A DNA stretch of 25,982 nucleotides from CAUZFZ01 sp963579025 (lineage in GTDB: Bacteria > Planctomycetota > Planctomycetia > Planctomycetales > Planctomycetaceae). The notes below the pieces were generated by a model. It worked only from the letters and a program-made list of their open reading frames with translations. It did not search any database and was not told the origin of the DNA. The stretch is from contig CAUZFZ010000149.1 of the NCBI GenBank assembly GCA_963579025.1, positions 1 through 25,982 of the forward strand. Reading direction: 5' to 3'. The position numbers and the translations under genes were made by a program. Shown here one piece after another: positions 1-8,152 of the stretch; positions within the stretch are counted from its first letter, which is position 1; each line of letters opens with the position of its first letter.

Positions 1-2692
1 CGAGTTGCTCCTGCTGTCCGGTCTGCTCTTCCTGTAACCGCTGGGATTCTGCCTGCAGGCTTTCGCGACGTTCCGTCTGACGGGCCAGTCTGAGACGGTC
101 TTCGGTCTGAGCCTGAATCAAACGGTTGCGCTCGTGCTCGAATTCAATCAGTTCACTTTCGAGGCGTGCGGTTTCGCTGTCCGCCTGCTGTTCGGCAAGT
201 TCCACCTGATTCAACTGCTCGAAGTGTTCCGCCAGCTCAGTCTGGGCGGCTTCAATCAGTGTCTCGTTCTCGGCCAGCTCTGACTCAGTTGTTGCCTGCT
301 GTTCGGTGAGCTGCTGCAGTCGCCGATGCGAGGTCGCAAATTCGGCCCGCGCCTGCGCGAGCTGCTCATTCACACCATCCCGGTTCGAAACGACATCCGC
401 GAGTTCATCTGATGCCGCCTGAATCTGAGCGACGAGCGCTTCAAACTGCTGCTCACTGGTTCCAACGAGCTGGTCGAGTCGTACCAGGTCATTCTTGAGA
501 CGACGCAGTTCGCTTTTGCGTGACACCACAGCCGACTCACCGCGGACACTGCCCGTGTACAGCGTGCCGTCCGGTTCGAGCAATTCACCCTGCAACGTGA
601 CGAATCGCTGCCCGGTCTCGTCCGAAGCCGACAGACGCCGGGCAGACGTCAGGTCCATGACGACCCATGTGGAATCCAGTAACAGCTCAGCCAGATGCCG
701 ATGCTCGCACGACGAGCTGATCAGAGCGTCGGCACGCTGAATCACGTCGGGGTCACCGGACAGATCGTGGATGATTGAATCACTCGTGCCTGCGCTCTGC
801 GACTCACTCGTTTCTACGCTCTGCGTGGGAACGTCGTGAAGGACGCTCTGCGTCCCGGGACGCGGAGCGTCCGACGGTGCGTTCCCACGCAGAGCGTGGG
901 AACGAGTGGTGTCGGTGCTTGAATGAGTGGTTTCGGTATTCAGTCCCAGAAAGCCGACGCGTCCGTCGATCCTTGACGAGCTCGTGCCGAGATATTCGAT
1001 CAGCGGCGCAGCGTCCTCCATCACGATAAGTTGAGCACGTGCGCCAAGAGCCACCTCGACCAGTGCGGCGTTCTCCAGGTCGACATCCAGCAGATCGGCG
1101 ACGCTTCCGAGAATGCCGTTCCACGGCGGCGAGTCGGACGTTCGAGCCCGGTTGAGAATCTCACGGACTCCCAGGGCGAGCCCTTCCTGGCGCTGTTCGA
1201 GGTCTTCCAGTACGGCCAGACGCGCCTGCGAGGCACTGCGTTGCTCCCGCATTTCGACGAGCTTCTGCCGTTTCGATTCGCGTTCCTGCTTCAGTTCGTC
1301 CAGACGCGATCGAAGCATCTGGCTCGCTTCGGATAGCTCGGCGACTTCACTGAGCACCTGTTCGACGCGAGCCTGTCCGTCCTCGGCGGAAACGCGCGAG
1401 GACTCGATGTTGTGCTCCAGCTCGGCCCGCAGTTCGATGTTCTGCTCGCGCGATTCAGCCAGCGAACGGGCGCGTGCCTCGACAATGGCGATCTGCTGTC
1501 GAAGCTCTGCCGCCTGGGCTGCGAGTTGTGAGCGTTGCTTCCGCTGCAGCTCGATTGTGTGTCTTCCGGCTTCCGACGCGCGGGCCAGTTCGTCAAGACG
1601 TTCCTCGTGCGATTTGACAGTCTGCTGCTGCGTCACAAATGTCGCATCGAATTGCTGCGACTCCGTCTGACCTGACGCAAGCTGCTCGACGACTTCGTTG
1701 ATTCTCGCGAGCGTCGACACGTGCTGGCGTCGCATGCGGACCAATTCCGATTCCGTCTCCCGCAGGCGCGAGGTCTCGTGCCGGATGGTCGCTTCCTGGC
1801 TGACGATCGCTTCACGCGTCGCGCCGGCGACCTGCTCGGATTCGCGCAGCCGGTCGTCGACCTCTGCAATCTCGCCGTCGAATGTTGAGAGTCGTGATTC
1901 GATGCCATTCTGCTGTTTGGTTAGCGCATCGTGCTCGAGCGTCGTCTCAGCGAGTTCCGTCTCGACTTTCTTAAGCTGCGCTGTGAACCAGCGTCCGTCG
2001 TCCGCGGCCAGGCCGAGCCACAGCTTCTCAAGTTCCGTCGACACTTCACGGTACTTCGCCGCCTTCTGAGCCTGGTTACGCGTCGAATTCAGTTGCGATT
2101 CAAGCTGGTCGACGATGTCCTGCAGACGCAGCAGGTTTTGTGAGACACGCTCCAGCTTGCGGAGCGCGTCGTTCTTCCTCGACTTGAAGCGGCTAATGCC
2201 AGCGGCTTCCTCAAAAACCATCCGCCGGGCGACGGCATTGGAATTCAGGATTTGATCGACGCGACCCTGTTCAATGATGCTGTACGCCGACGTCGCCGCC
2301 CCGGTCCCCATGAAGGCGTCACGGATGTCCTTCAGCCGGGCCGAACCACCGTTGATCAGGTACTCAGAGTCACCATTTTGCCACAAGCGGCGGCCGATGC
2401 TGACCTCGTCGAATTCGAGCGGCAGGAAGCGGGACGTGTTGTCGAACGTCAGTGTCGCCTCGGCGAACGCGCTCGACTTGCGGCCGGTCGAGCCGTTGAA
2501 GATGACGTCGGACATCTCCTTGCCACGCAGACTCTTCGGGCTCTGGTCGCCGAGGATCCACTTCATCGCATCCACGACGTTGCTCTTACCGCTCCCGTTT
2601 GGCCCAACCACGCACGTGATGCCGTGCGAAAAGGTGAACTGTGTCCGGTCGGCGAAGCTCTTGAATCCAAATAGTTCCAGGGACTTCAGCAT
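1..2692 (-). CDS. smc: Chromosome segregation protein SMC (N-terminal part and hinge; 3' end off window)
   Basis: SMC is the ATPase core of bacterial condensin; it compacts and segregates DNA in the nucleoid. The reading frame stays open from the ATG at 2692 to the window edge (about 897 codons of a family usually near 1150-1250). The N-terminus begins MLKSLELFGFKSFADRT, followed by Walker A GPNGSGKS at residues 30-37 and the motif region around EQGRVDQIL and FEEAAGISRFK. A long Glu/Gln/Arg-rich coiled coil follows, then a hinge at roughly residues 520-710, then the returning coiled coil. The C-terminal ABC half (signature motif, Walker B) lies beyond position 1. I checked the frame codon by codon from 1 to about 1680 and found no stop. 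Odd point: around residues 590-630 the hinge contains a palindromic repeat translated in frame (see findings). Confidence 0.95.
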   Translation of the reverse strand, partial: MLKSLELFGFKSFADRTQFTFSHGITCVVGPNGSGKSNVVDAMKWILGDQSPKSLRGKEMSDVIFNGSTGRKSSAFAEATLTFDNTSRFLPLEFDEVSIGRRLWQNGDSEYLINGGSARLKDIRDAFMGTGAATSAYSIIEQGRVDQILNSNAVARRMVFEEAAGISRFKSRKNDALRKLERVSQNLLRLQDIVDQLESQLNSTRNQAQKAAKYREVSTELEKLWLGLAADDGRWFTAQLKKVETELAETTLEHDALTKQQNGIESRLSTFDGEIAEVDDRLRESEQVAGATREAIVSQEATIRHETSRLRETESELVRMRRQHVSTLARINEVVEQLASGQTESQQFDATFVTQQQTVKSHEERLDELARASEAGRHTIELQRKQRSQLAAQAAELRQQIAIVEARARSLAESREQNIELRAELEHNIESSRVSAEDGQARVEQVLSEVAELSEASQMLRSRLDELKQERESKRQKLVEMREQRSASQARLAVLEDLEQRQEGLALGVREILNRARTSDSPPWNGILGSVADLLDVDLENAALVEVALGARAQLIVMEDAAPLIEYLGTSSSRIDGRVGFLGLNTETTHSSTDTTRSHALRGNAPSDAPRPGTQSVLHDVPTQSVETSESQSAGTSDSIIHDLSGDPDVIQRADALISSSCEHRHLAELLLDSTWVVMDLTSARRLSASDETGQRFVTLQGELLEPDGTLYTGSVRGESAVVSRKSELRRLKNDLVRLDQLVGTSEQQFEALVAQIQAASDELADVVSNRDGVNEQLAQARAEFATSHRRLQQLTEQQATTESELAENETLIEAAQTELAEHFEQLNQVELAEQQADSETARLESELIEFEHERNRLIQAQTEDRLRLARQTERRESLQAESQRLQEEQTGQQEQL
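816..903. repeat. Nested palindromic (REP-like) element inside the SMC hinge coding region
   Basis: A perfect 18-bp inverted repeat pairs 816-833 (acgctctgcgtgggaacg) with 880-897. Between its arms is a second hairpin, 841-856 with 857-872, matching 15 of 16 bases. The right outer arm also overlaps a self-palindrome at 881-903 (gttcccacgc, 3-base centre, gcgtgggaac). In two other frames this DNA reads as peptides such as RSHAERGNE, which I recall as spurious ORFs scattered through planctomycete genomes (from memory, not checked). Here it lies in frame in smc without creating a stop. Confidence 0.85.
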
Positions 2693-2717
2693 GTTTTGAG
2701 TGATCAGTGATCAGTAA

Positions 2718-2777
2718 TAGCCACGGTCGCCAGACCATGGGTTCGGCGAGAACTCCATCGTCTGGCGACCGTGGCTA
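2718..2777. repeat. Inverted repeat between smc and the FlgI-like gene
   Basis: A perfect 18-bp inverted repeat (tagccacggtcgccagac at 2718-2735, complement at 2760-2777) encloses a 24-base loop. It sits between the upstream minus-strand gene and smc and could form a stem in the transcript, but no T-run follows, so it is not a classic terminator. It resembles the element at 23791-23859 (shared core gccacg.tcgccaga). The 16 bases just left of it (2701-2716) hold the short direct repeat tgatcag-tgatcag. Confidence 0.8.
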
Positions 2778-2811
2778 CTGGTACGTTTTCAATGGCCGCG
2801 CGACTCTCTGA

Positions 2812-4809
2812 TCAATTCAACCATCCCATTGGATTCCACCACGGCGGGTCGCGTGACTCCTTGCTCTTGCCGACGTCCTTATCCACGTCACGGCTCGACG
2901 AGCGGGCATCAACCAGCGTCGCGATCCCCGGTTCTTTGTCTGCTACTTCCTCCTCTTCCGGGGAATCGGAGTCGTCGGCCGAGCCATCGTCGTCCACTCG
3001 ATCAAAGATATTCGGTGTTTGCGCGGCACGTCCGATACGGGCGCGGCGACCGGCTCGGTCGAAGTATCTTCCAGCCCTCGGCAGGGCATCGATCTCAAAC
3101 CGGCCCTCCATATTCCCCTGCTGATCCGCCTGGACAAGCAGGAGTGCGATGTCTGGATAGGTCGCCCCTAGTTCCGCGGCCGCCCGAATGACGTCGGCAA
3201 CGCGACGCGAAACTGTCTTGCGCTGGTCTTCTCCGCGAGCCGAGAAACGACTGACGACGATGCCATTACTGCCCGGTTTCGACGTCACGAGAATGTGGTT
3301 TCCAGCTCGCACGGCAATGGGCGTCAGGAATTCCTGATCTTCTCCGAACAGGACAATCTCGGCACGCTTGCGCTGCGTCATGTGCAGCATCGAATCGCCT
3401 TTCGTCGGCAAGACGTGCAGCCAGAAGTCTTTGTTGAGCTTGTCTCCAGCAATGAACGGGTCGTGCGGGTCCAGCATCCACAAGGCCCGGAACGCTCCGT
3501 ATCGGGTCTCGGCACTGTCGACGTCCTTGCCGTTGTCGTCGAGCTGCACGTCCATCAGATCGCGGAGTGCCATGTGAGCATCCGGATCCTCAACCGTTGA
3601 CAGTGCCGCGTAGGCGAACACACGGAATGCCCGTTCGCTTTGCGCCGATTCTTTCAAGGCGTCGATACCGTCCGGCTGTTCCAGGTAAGCAAGAGACATG
3701 GCTGCATGAAAACGACATTCCAGGTCCTTGCTCTTCAGGCCGGTCCGCAGAATGGGGACCGCGGGGTCGCCGATCGCCTCCAGTTGCAGCGACGCGAGTT
3801 CTGCCGTCTTCGGAGTCAACAGTTGCTGTTCCAGCCGCTTCATCCGGACTCGCTGGGCGACGGTCGATTCGCGGAATGCAATGTTGCGGACGACCTGCAG
3901 AAATCGCGGGTAGTTCTCCAGATACCGAGGATGCACCTTCAGCAGAATCCGCTGATCCGTCTGGGCTTCGGCCAGCGGCTCGCGGATTCCATGTCGGTCG
4001 TACGCGAAGAACCGACGACCGATTCGATCCGCCAGTCGGGTGATGTTGCGGTACGTCCGAAAGTCTGTCCGCACGTAAAGGGCCATGTCGCGGTCGAGTA
4101 GTGACAGCCCACCACCGGGAATACTTCCTCGTTTGAGTGCTCCGGCCTGTTCCTCGTCGTCGGGATCGGCCAGGGCGGTCAGTACCGGCCCCTGAGCACG
4201 GGCCACAATATGCCCTCGCATCTGTCCGCGGCCTGGAATGATTGCGGTCTCAGTCAGGATCGTTTCGTACAACCGGCCACCAGCGAGACTCGTCGCGCCA
4301 CTTTCGCCCGGAATGCGAACTTCAACGTCGAAGCGATCTCCCTTGCGAATCAGTGGCGGCAGGTAAGCGCGTACCACAACCAGGGCCGTGCTCGGTGACC
4401 GCAGGATCTTCTTGGCATCTTTGACGTCACGCCGTGACATGTCGTCGAGCAGAACTTCGCGATACGGGCTGGGAGGAGGATCGCCTCCGGTGCCGTTCAG
4501 GCCGACAACCAGGCCGACACCTTCCAGCACCACGCGGTGCAGCCCGGAGAATGTCGTGTAGTCGCCGACCATGGGCACTTCGATGCGTGTCTGCAATTCA
4601 TCATCGAAGTCCTCGTCGCTGAAGTCGTCATCGTCAGGGCTTTGTGAACGAAATCCCGGTGGCTTGAGCTTGAGGAAGTCCCAGTCCGGGCTTCGCAGGC
4701 CCAATTGCTGGCAACCAGACAGGCCGGCCGTCAAACCGATAAGGACGCACAGCGAGACCACTTTGCGAACGCGCCACAGGCACGCGCAGATTTCAGGCAT
4801 AATGGCCAT
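2812..4809 (-). CDS. Lipoprotein with FlgI-like (flagellar P-ring) core and HEAT-like repeats
   Basis: Likely an envelope lipoprotein. With the ATG at 4809 the protein has 665 residues: a short basic N-terminus, a hydrophobic segment and a lipobox LSGC (Cys33). An acidic linker (about 58-71) leads to a FlgI-like region at about 80-300. There LEGVGLVVGLNGTGGD (95-110), SLAGGRLYETIL and VARAQGPV correspond to the P-ring motifs GYGLVVGLxGTGD, LRGGTLLMTPL and AQGP. Residues 335-425 look like HEAT repeats. A further domain and a low-complexity acidic tail follow, ending PPWWNPMGWLN. Genuine FlgI is about 370 residues and lies among flagellar ring genes; none are here, so I do not call it flgI. An in-frame start at 4914 exists, but it would bury the lipoprotein signal 35 residues in; 4809 is preceded by GAGAG. 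Confidence 0.8.
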   Translation of the reverse strand: MAIMPEICACLWRVRKVVSLCVLIGLTAGLSGCQQLGLRSPDWDFLKLKPPGFRSQSPDDDDFSDEDFDDELQTRIEVPMVGDYTTFSGLHRVVLEGVGLVVGLNGTGGDPPPSPYREVLLDDMSRRDVKDAKKILRSPSTALVVVRAYLPPLIRKGDRFDVEVRIPGESGATSLAGGRLYETILTETAIIPGRGQMRGHIVARAQGPVLTALADPDDEEQAGALKRGSIPGGGLSLLDRDMALYVRTDFRTYRNITRLADRIGRRFFAYDRHGIREPLAEAQTDQRILLKVHPRYLENYPRFLQVVRNIAFRESTVAQRVRMKRLEQQLLTPKTAELASLQLEAIGDPAVPILRTGLKSKDLECRFHAAMSLAYLEQPDGIDALKESAQSERAFRVFAYAALSTVEDPDAHMALRDLMDVQLDDNGKDVDSAETRYGAFRALWMLDPHDPFIAGDKLNKDFWLHVLPTKGDSMLHMTQRKRAEIVLFGEDQEFLTPIAVRAGNHILVTSKPGSNGIVVSRFSARGEDQRKTVSRRVADVIRAAAELGATYPDIALLLVQADQQGNMEGRFEIDALPRAGRYFDRAGRRARIGRAAQTPNIFDRVDDDGSADDSDSPEEEEVADKEPGIATLVDARSSSRDVDKDVGKSKESRDPPWWNPMGWLN

Positions 4810-5180
4810 GAACTGGCTCTCGACAGATGGGAATTGGGGGGTCTGGATGCCGACGGACGTCGGCCAGGAAGGACGCAAAGATGTGACTTGAATCCGTCCG
4901 GCAGGGACTGCCACTGGATTTCAAGCATGGAGGGGCCGGGAGAATAGGCCTGAATTCAAAATCCGGTCAACACAGCTTCCACACGCGAACATTCGGCCGG
5001 CCGGGGGGTGTGGTCGCAGGTGCCATAACCTGAATAGCGATCAGTAGGAATTGCCGGCATGCCTGGCACGTCGTTCGCGACTCACCGTATTCTGTGTCGG
5101 AACTGAACCTGGGCCCGGGCTTCAGACGGATCGCATGCTCAGCGTGACTTTCGAGTCGGGCCGGTCACGGGAATCGAATT
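4810..5180. other. Divergent intergenic region, 371 bp
   Basis: The region separates the minus-strand lipoprotein gene from the plus-strand receiver gene, so it should carry promoters for both. Only the minus-strand candidate at 4941-4970 is visible. No convincing plus-strand promoter and no conserved small ORF was recognised. The short frames that cross it lack ribosome binding sites and family resemblance. Confidence 0.5.
4941..4970 (-). promoter_or_regulatory. Candidate sigma-70-like promoter for the FlgI-like lipoprotein gene
   Basis: On the minus strand, TTGACC (4970-4965) is followed after 18 bases by TATTCT (4946-4941), giving 5/6 and 4/6 matches to the consensus boxes. Transcription would start near 4934, leaving about 125 bases of leader before the ATG at 4809. 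Assigned by eye only. Confidence 0.35.
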
Positions 5181-5567
5181 ATGCCGCGAGCGCTGCTGGT
5201 CGAAGACAGTCCCACCAATCAGCTATTGGCTCAACTCCTGCTGCAAGAAGCCGGCTACGAGGTCACCATCGTCAACAATGGAGAGGACTCGGTGACCGCT
5301 GTCGCCGAGGGAACGTTCGACCTTGTTCTTATGGACGTGCTGTTACCTGGGATTGATGGCTGCGAGGCAACTCGTCAGATTCGCGCTCAACAGCAGACGG
5401 CAGAGACTGCTGTCCCGATTCTTGCCATGACGGGCGAGCTGGGCCCGCAAGACTATACCCGGTGCCTTGAGTCAGGAATGGACGCCTGCCTCGAAAAACC
5501 ACTCGACCTGGAGCAACTGGACGCGGCCCTTGTCTCGATCCGCGATCGCAGGAACAGTGCTGAGTGA
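5181..5567 (+). CDS. Single-domain response regulator (CheY-like receiver)
   Basis: A 128-residue cytoplasmic receiver domain with no output domain. The receiver residues are all visible: acidic pair Glu8-Asp9 in LLVEDS, phospho-acceptor Asp52 in LVLMDVLLPGIDG, the switch Thr84 in ILAMTG, and Lys106 in CLEKPLD. It should accept phosphate from a histidine kinase or phosphotransfer protein and signal by protein-protein contact. No kinase is encoded in the window, so its partner is unknown. The LAMTGELGPQD and CLEKPLD sequences resemble receivers found in hybrid kinases. The PDZ gene begins 95 bases downstream on the same strand and may be cotranscribed. Confidence 0.92.
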   Translation: MPRALLVEDSPTNQLLAQLLLQEAGYEVTIVNNGEDSVTAVAEGTFDLVLMDVLLPGIDGCEATRQIRAQQQTAETAVPILAMTGELGPQDYTRCLESGMDACLEKPLDLEQLDAALVSIRDRRNSAE

Positions 5568-5662
5568 TCTGGTCTCGCTGTCGTGATTGTGAGAGCATTG
5601 TCTGGACAGGAGTTTGTCGGTCCAGGGCCGCCAGTCGTGGCCCGTCGACAGGACATCGCGAC

Positions 5663-6766
5663 ATGTGGATGCGTCAGGTTCGGATCGTACTGCTCGGTAC
5701 TGCAGCAATCGTCGCTGTATTTGCGGTCGCACGGACTGAAGAACAATCCAGCGGCGCCACGGACCCGATCTCGAAAACAGAATTATCGGCTCCCAGCCAG
5801 GAAGAGATTGCTCGCTGGGTCGGCGAACTCAGCGATTCCGATTATCGGACACGGGAACAGGCGACGCGCCGGCTGATTAAAGCTGACGGGGCCGCCGTCT
5901 CCGCAGTCCGCGTCGCGGCCGGCAGTTTGAAGCTGGAAACCGGTCTGAGAGCCGTCGCCATTCTGCGGACGATTTACGAGACCTCACCGGAACTCGCGGC
6001 GATTAATGCTGCCTATGAGGCTTTGGACACGCTGACCAACTCCGCTCGGGAATCCGTCGCCCAGCAGGCCAGCCTGATTCTCCGGCGCAACATCTTTCTG
6101 GAGCAACGGCGGGCCGTCGTCGCGATCCGAGGCATGAAAGGCCAGGTGCGTCTCGTCCATGATCAGCCAGTGTTCGTTGAAGGGAAACAGTTCTCTCCTC
6201 CCGATGGCTGGGCGCTGATGGTGGCCATCGGCAAGGACTGGACCGGCGGTGACGCGGGGCTAAGCGAGATCGCCAAACTGAAGCACACGCTGAGAACGGT
6301 TTACCTGCTGCACGGCCACCCGATCAGTGCCGAGGCGACTGCAGCTCTGGAGCTGGAACTGCCGCAACTGGGCGTGCCGGGGCCTGGCACTGGGATTCAA
6401 ACGCGCGGCGAAGCCTTCCTGGGAGTCGGCGTGCAGGACGACGCATTCGGTCTCGGCTGCGAAATCCGGTCAGTTCAGGAAGATGGAGCGGCGGGTCTGG
6501 GCGGTCTCATGTTTAATGACATCGTGGTGGAGATTGCTAAACGTCCCGTTCGTAAGGGCGAAGACCTTATCTCGATCATTGGGACCTTTCAGCCGGGCGA
6601 CGCCGTGGACATTGTTGTGTTGCGCGGGGATCACGCCGATCGATTCCTGATGGAAGACCTGCTGATCCGTGAGGGCGGTTTTTCACCGCTGCTCTCGATC
6701 GGACTCCTGCAGAAGATGCGAACCGTGAAATCGGTCACGCTGGGCCGATGGAGCATCGACAACTGA
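5663..6766 (+). CDS. Membrane-anchored or secreted PDZ-domain protein
   Basis: A 367-residue protein of unknown specific function. The ATG at 5663 follows AGGA with an 8-base spacer and gives an N-terminal hydrophobic signal or anchor (about residues 4-24). An earlier in-frame start at 5564 would overlap the receiver gene and bury this segment. Residues 44-140 form an alpha-helical, HEAT-like region (ELSDSDYRTREQATRRLI resembles the sequence before HEAT repeats in many planctomycete proteins). After a middle region, residues 252-335 form a PDZ fold beginning FLGVGVQDD, with the carboxylate-loop area and the typical GGLMFNDIVVEI and PGDAVDIVVLRG segments. No protease residues are seen, so it is more likely an adaptor or scaffold. 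It lies 53 bases upstream of the GspF-like gene. Confidence 0.8.
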   Translation: MWMRQVRIVLLGTAAIVAVFAVARTEEQSSGATDPISKTELSAPSQEEIARWVGELSDSDYRTREQATRRLIKADGAAVSAVRVAAGSLKLETGLRAVAILRTIYETSPELAAINAAYEALDTLTNSARESVAQQASLILRRNIFLEQRRAVVAIRGMKGQVRLVHDQPVFVEGKQFSPPDGWALMVAIGKDWTGGDAGLSEIAKLKHTLRTVYLLHGHPISAEATAALELELPQLGVPGPGTGIQTRGEAFLGVGVQDDAFGLGCEIRSVQEDGAAGLGGLMFNDIVVEIAKRPVRKGEDLISIIGTFQPGDAVDIVVLRGDHADRFLMEDLLIREGGFSPLLSIGLLQKMRTVKSVTLGRWSIDN

Positions 6767-6819
6767 GCGCTCCGGTCACCATCATGGGCTGACCCGTCAC
6801 TCGCAGGACATCAGCTCGC

Positions 6820-7863
6820 ATGTTTGCATCGAAGATTCCGCCCAAAACGCTTGTCCATTTGAGTCGGTCGCTGGGGACAATGCTCGAATCGGGCATTCAG
6901 ATCCGCCGCAGTCTGCAGATCACACTAAAGAAAATCGGCCATCCGCCAACGCGAAATGTCCTGGGGCTCATATCAGACGACATCGTGGCGGGAACTGACA
7001 TCGGGTCGGCCTTCCGCAGGCATGGCCGGTTCTTTCCGTCGTTGTTCATCGACATGCTGGAAATGGCGGAAAACTCCGGCGCCCTGCCCGAAGTTCTGAA
7101 GCATCTCGCGGAACATTACGAGAACAATATCCGACTGAAGCGAGAGTTCATTCAGTCGATCATCTGGCCGGGATTTCAGCTTGTCGCCGCGATCTTCGTC
7201 ATCGCGATCCTGATCCTTGTGCTCGGGATGGTGGCCGAAACCACGGGTAACAACGACCTGTCAGTTCTGGTGTTTGGGCTGGTCGGGCCGAAGGGAGCCA
7301 TCATCTGGCTGTGCGGCACGTTTGGTTCCATTGCAGGTGTGTTTTTCGCCTACAAGATGATCAACGGCCTGTTTCAAGGCGAAAAGGTCCTCGACACGTT
7401 TCTCATTCGAATTCCCGTTCTCGGCCACTGCATGCGGGCCTTCGCGATCGCCCGCTTCTCCTGGGCGTATTATCTGACTCAGCAGACAGGCATGCCAGTC
7501 GTCGAAAGCCTGAAGGGCAGCCTGCGAGCCACCGGAAACGGCGCCTTTATGGCGTCGTCTCCGAACATCTGCGGCACGATCCTCGAAGGAGCGACTCTGA
7601 CCGATGCGCTCGCACGCAGCGAGCTGTTTCCCGATGACTTTCTGGAAATGGTGTCCGTCGCCGAAGAGTCCGGAACCGTGCCGGAAGCACTGAATCGCCT
7701 CAGCCCACAATTCGAGGAAAACGCTCGCAGCCACCTGAAGACCCTGACTCGGGCGGTCACCGTGCTGGTGTGGCTGATTGTGGCCGGATTCATCGTGTTC
7801 TTCGTATTCCGTTTCATCCTGTGGTACGTCGACCAGATCAATCAGGCCCTGCAGGGCACTTAG
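6820..7863 (+). CDS. Type II secretion/type IV pilus inner-membrane protein, GspF/PulF/PilC family
   Basis: GspF/PilC proteins form the inner-membrane platform that couples the assembly ATPase to pseudopilus or pilus growth. This 347-residue protein shows the two-fold family pattern: a first T2SSF domain at about 11-135 (LSRSLGTMLESGIQIRRSL, then LEMAENSGALPEVLKHLA) and a second at about 210-335 (ARFSWAYYLTQQTGMPVVESL, then VSVAEESGTVPEALNRL). Transmembrane segments lie near 124-146, 162-184 and 316-338. It is shorter than typical GspF (about 400 residues) because it lacks most of the N-terminal cytoplasmic extension. No gspE, gspG or secretin gene adjoins it. The degenerate GspE-like gene at 18546-19922 is the only other secretion-type gene in view. 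Confidence 0.9.
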   Translation: MFASKIPPKTLVHLSRSLGTMLESGIQIRRSLQITLKKIGHPPTRNVLGLISDDIVAGTDIGSAFRRHGRFFPSLFIDMLEMAENSGALPEVLKHLAEHYENNIRLKREFIQSIIWPGFQLVAAIFVIAILILVLGMVAETTGNNDLSVLVFGLVGPKGAIIWLCGTFGSIAGVFFAYKMINGLFQGEKVLDTFLIRIPVLGHCMRAFAIARFSWAYYLTQQTGMPVVESLKGSLRATGNGAFMASSPNICGTILEGATLTDALARSELFPDDFLEMVSVAEESGTVPEALNRLSPQFEENARSHLKTLTRAVTVLVWLIVAGFIVFFVFRFILWYVDQINQALQGT

Positions 7864-7942
7864 GGCAACTCTGCGGACCGTCGATCGTCGTCTTTCCTGG
7901 CCGCTGACTCGATCCCGTTCCGCCAGGACACTTTGCGCCATC

Positions 7943-7970
7943 TTGACAAACAAGCGTCCGCTGATATGTT
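7943..7970 (+). promoter_or_regulatory. Candidate promoter of the DUF1549/DUF1553 locus
   Basis: TTGACA (7943-7948) is followed after 16 bases by TATGTT (7965-7970). The start codon at 8153 would follow a leader of about 175 bases. It is the only consensus-like pair seen in the 289-bp gap after the GspF-like gene. Assigned by eye. Confidence 0.4.
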
Positions 7971-8152
7971 GATGTGAGCCATACTATTTGGTTCGCCTCG
8001 GACGGATTTCGAGGACGCATCGGCCACGCCAGACACCTTCCAAAACGATCCCGCCTCAACGCTGTTCATGCAGCACCCACCAACAGGGATACTGGCCGAT
8101 AGAGGGAACTCACACTGCCCGGTACTCTGAGCACCAAACGGGGAGCATCCAG

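Noticed and set aside
775..1124. Short ORFs on both strands over the smc hinge (peptides containing RSHAERGNE or SFPRSAWERT)
   Set aside because: They are translations of the palindromic repeat in other frames; the smc frame is open throughout and explains the region.
1..2692. Possibility that smc is a pseudogene broken by the repeat
   Set aside because: I followed the frame across the repeat and found no stop or frameshift; hinge sequence resumes in the same frame on both sides.
7261..7953. 230-residue antisense ORF opposite the GspF-like gene
   Set aside because: The GspF/PulF match on the plus strand is convincing; the antisense frame has no recognisable domain.
7988..8152. 55-residue N-terminal extension of the DUF1549/DUF1553 protein
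   Set aside because: It would place the signal peptide internally; the ATG at 8153 has a ribosome binding site and begins the signal peptide.
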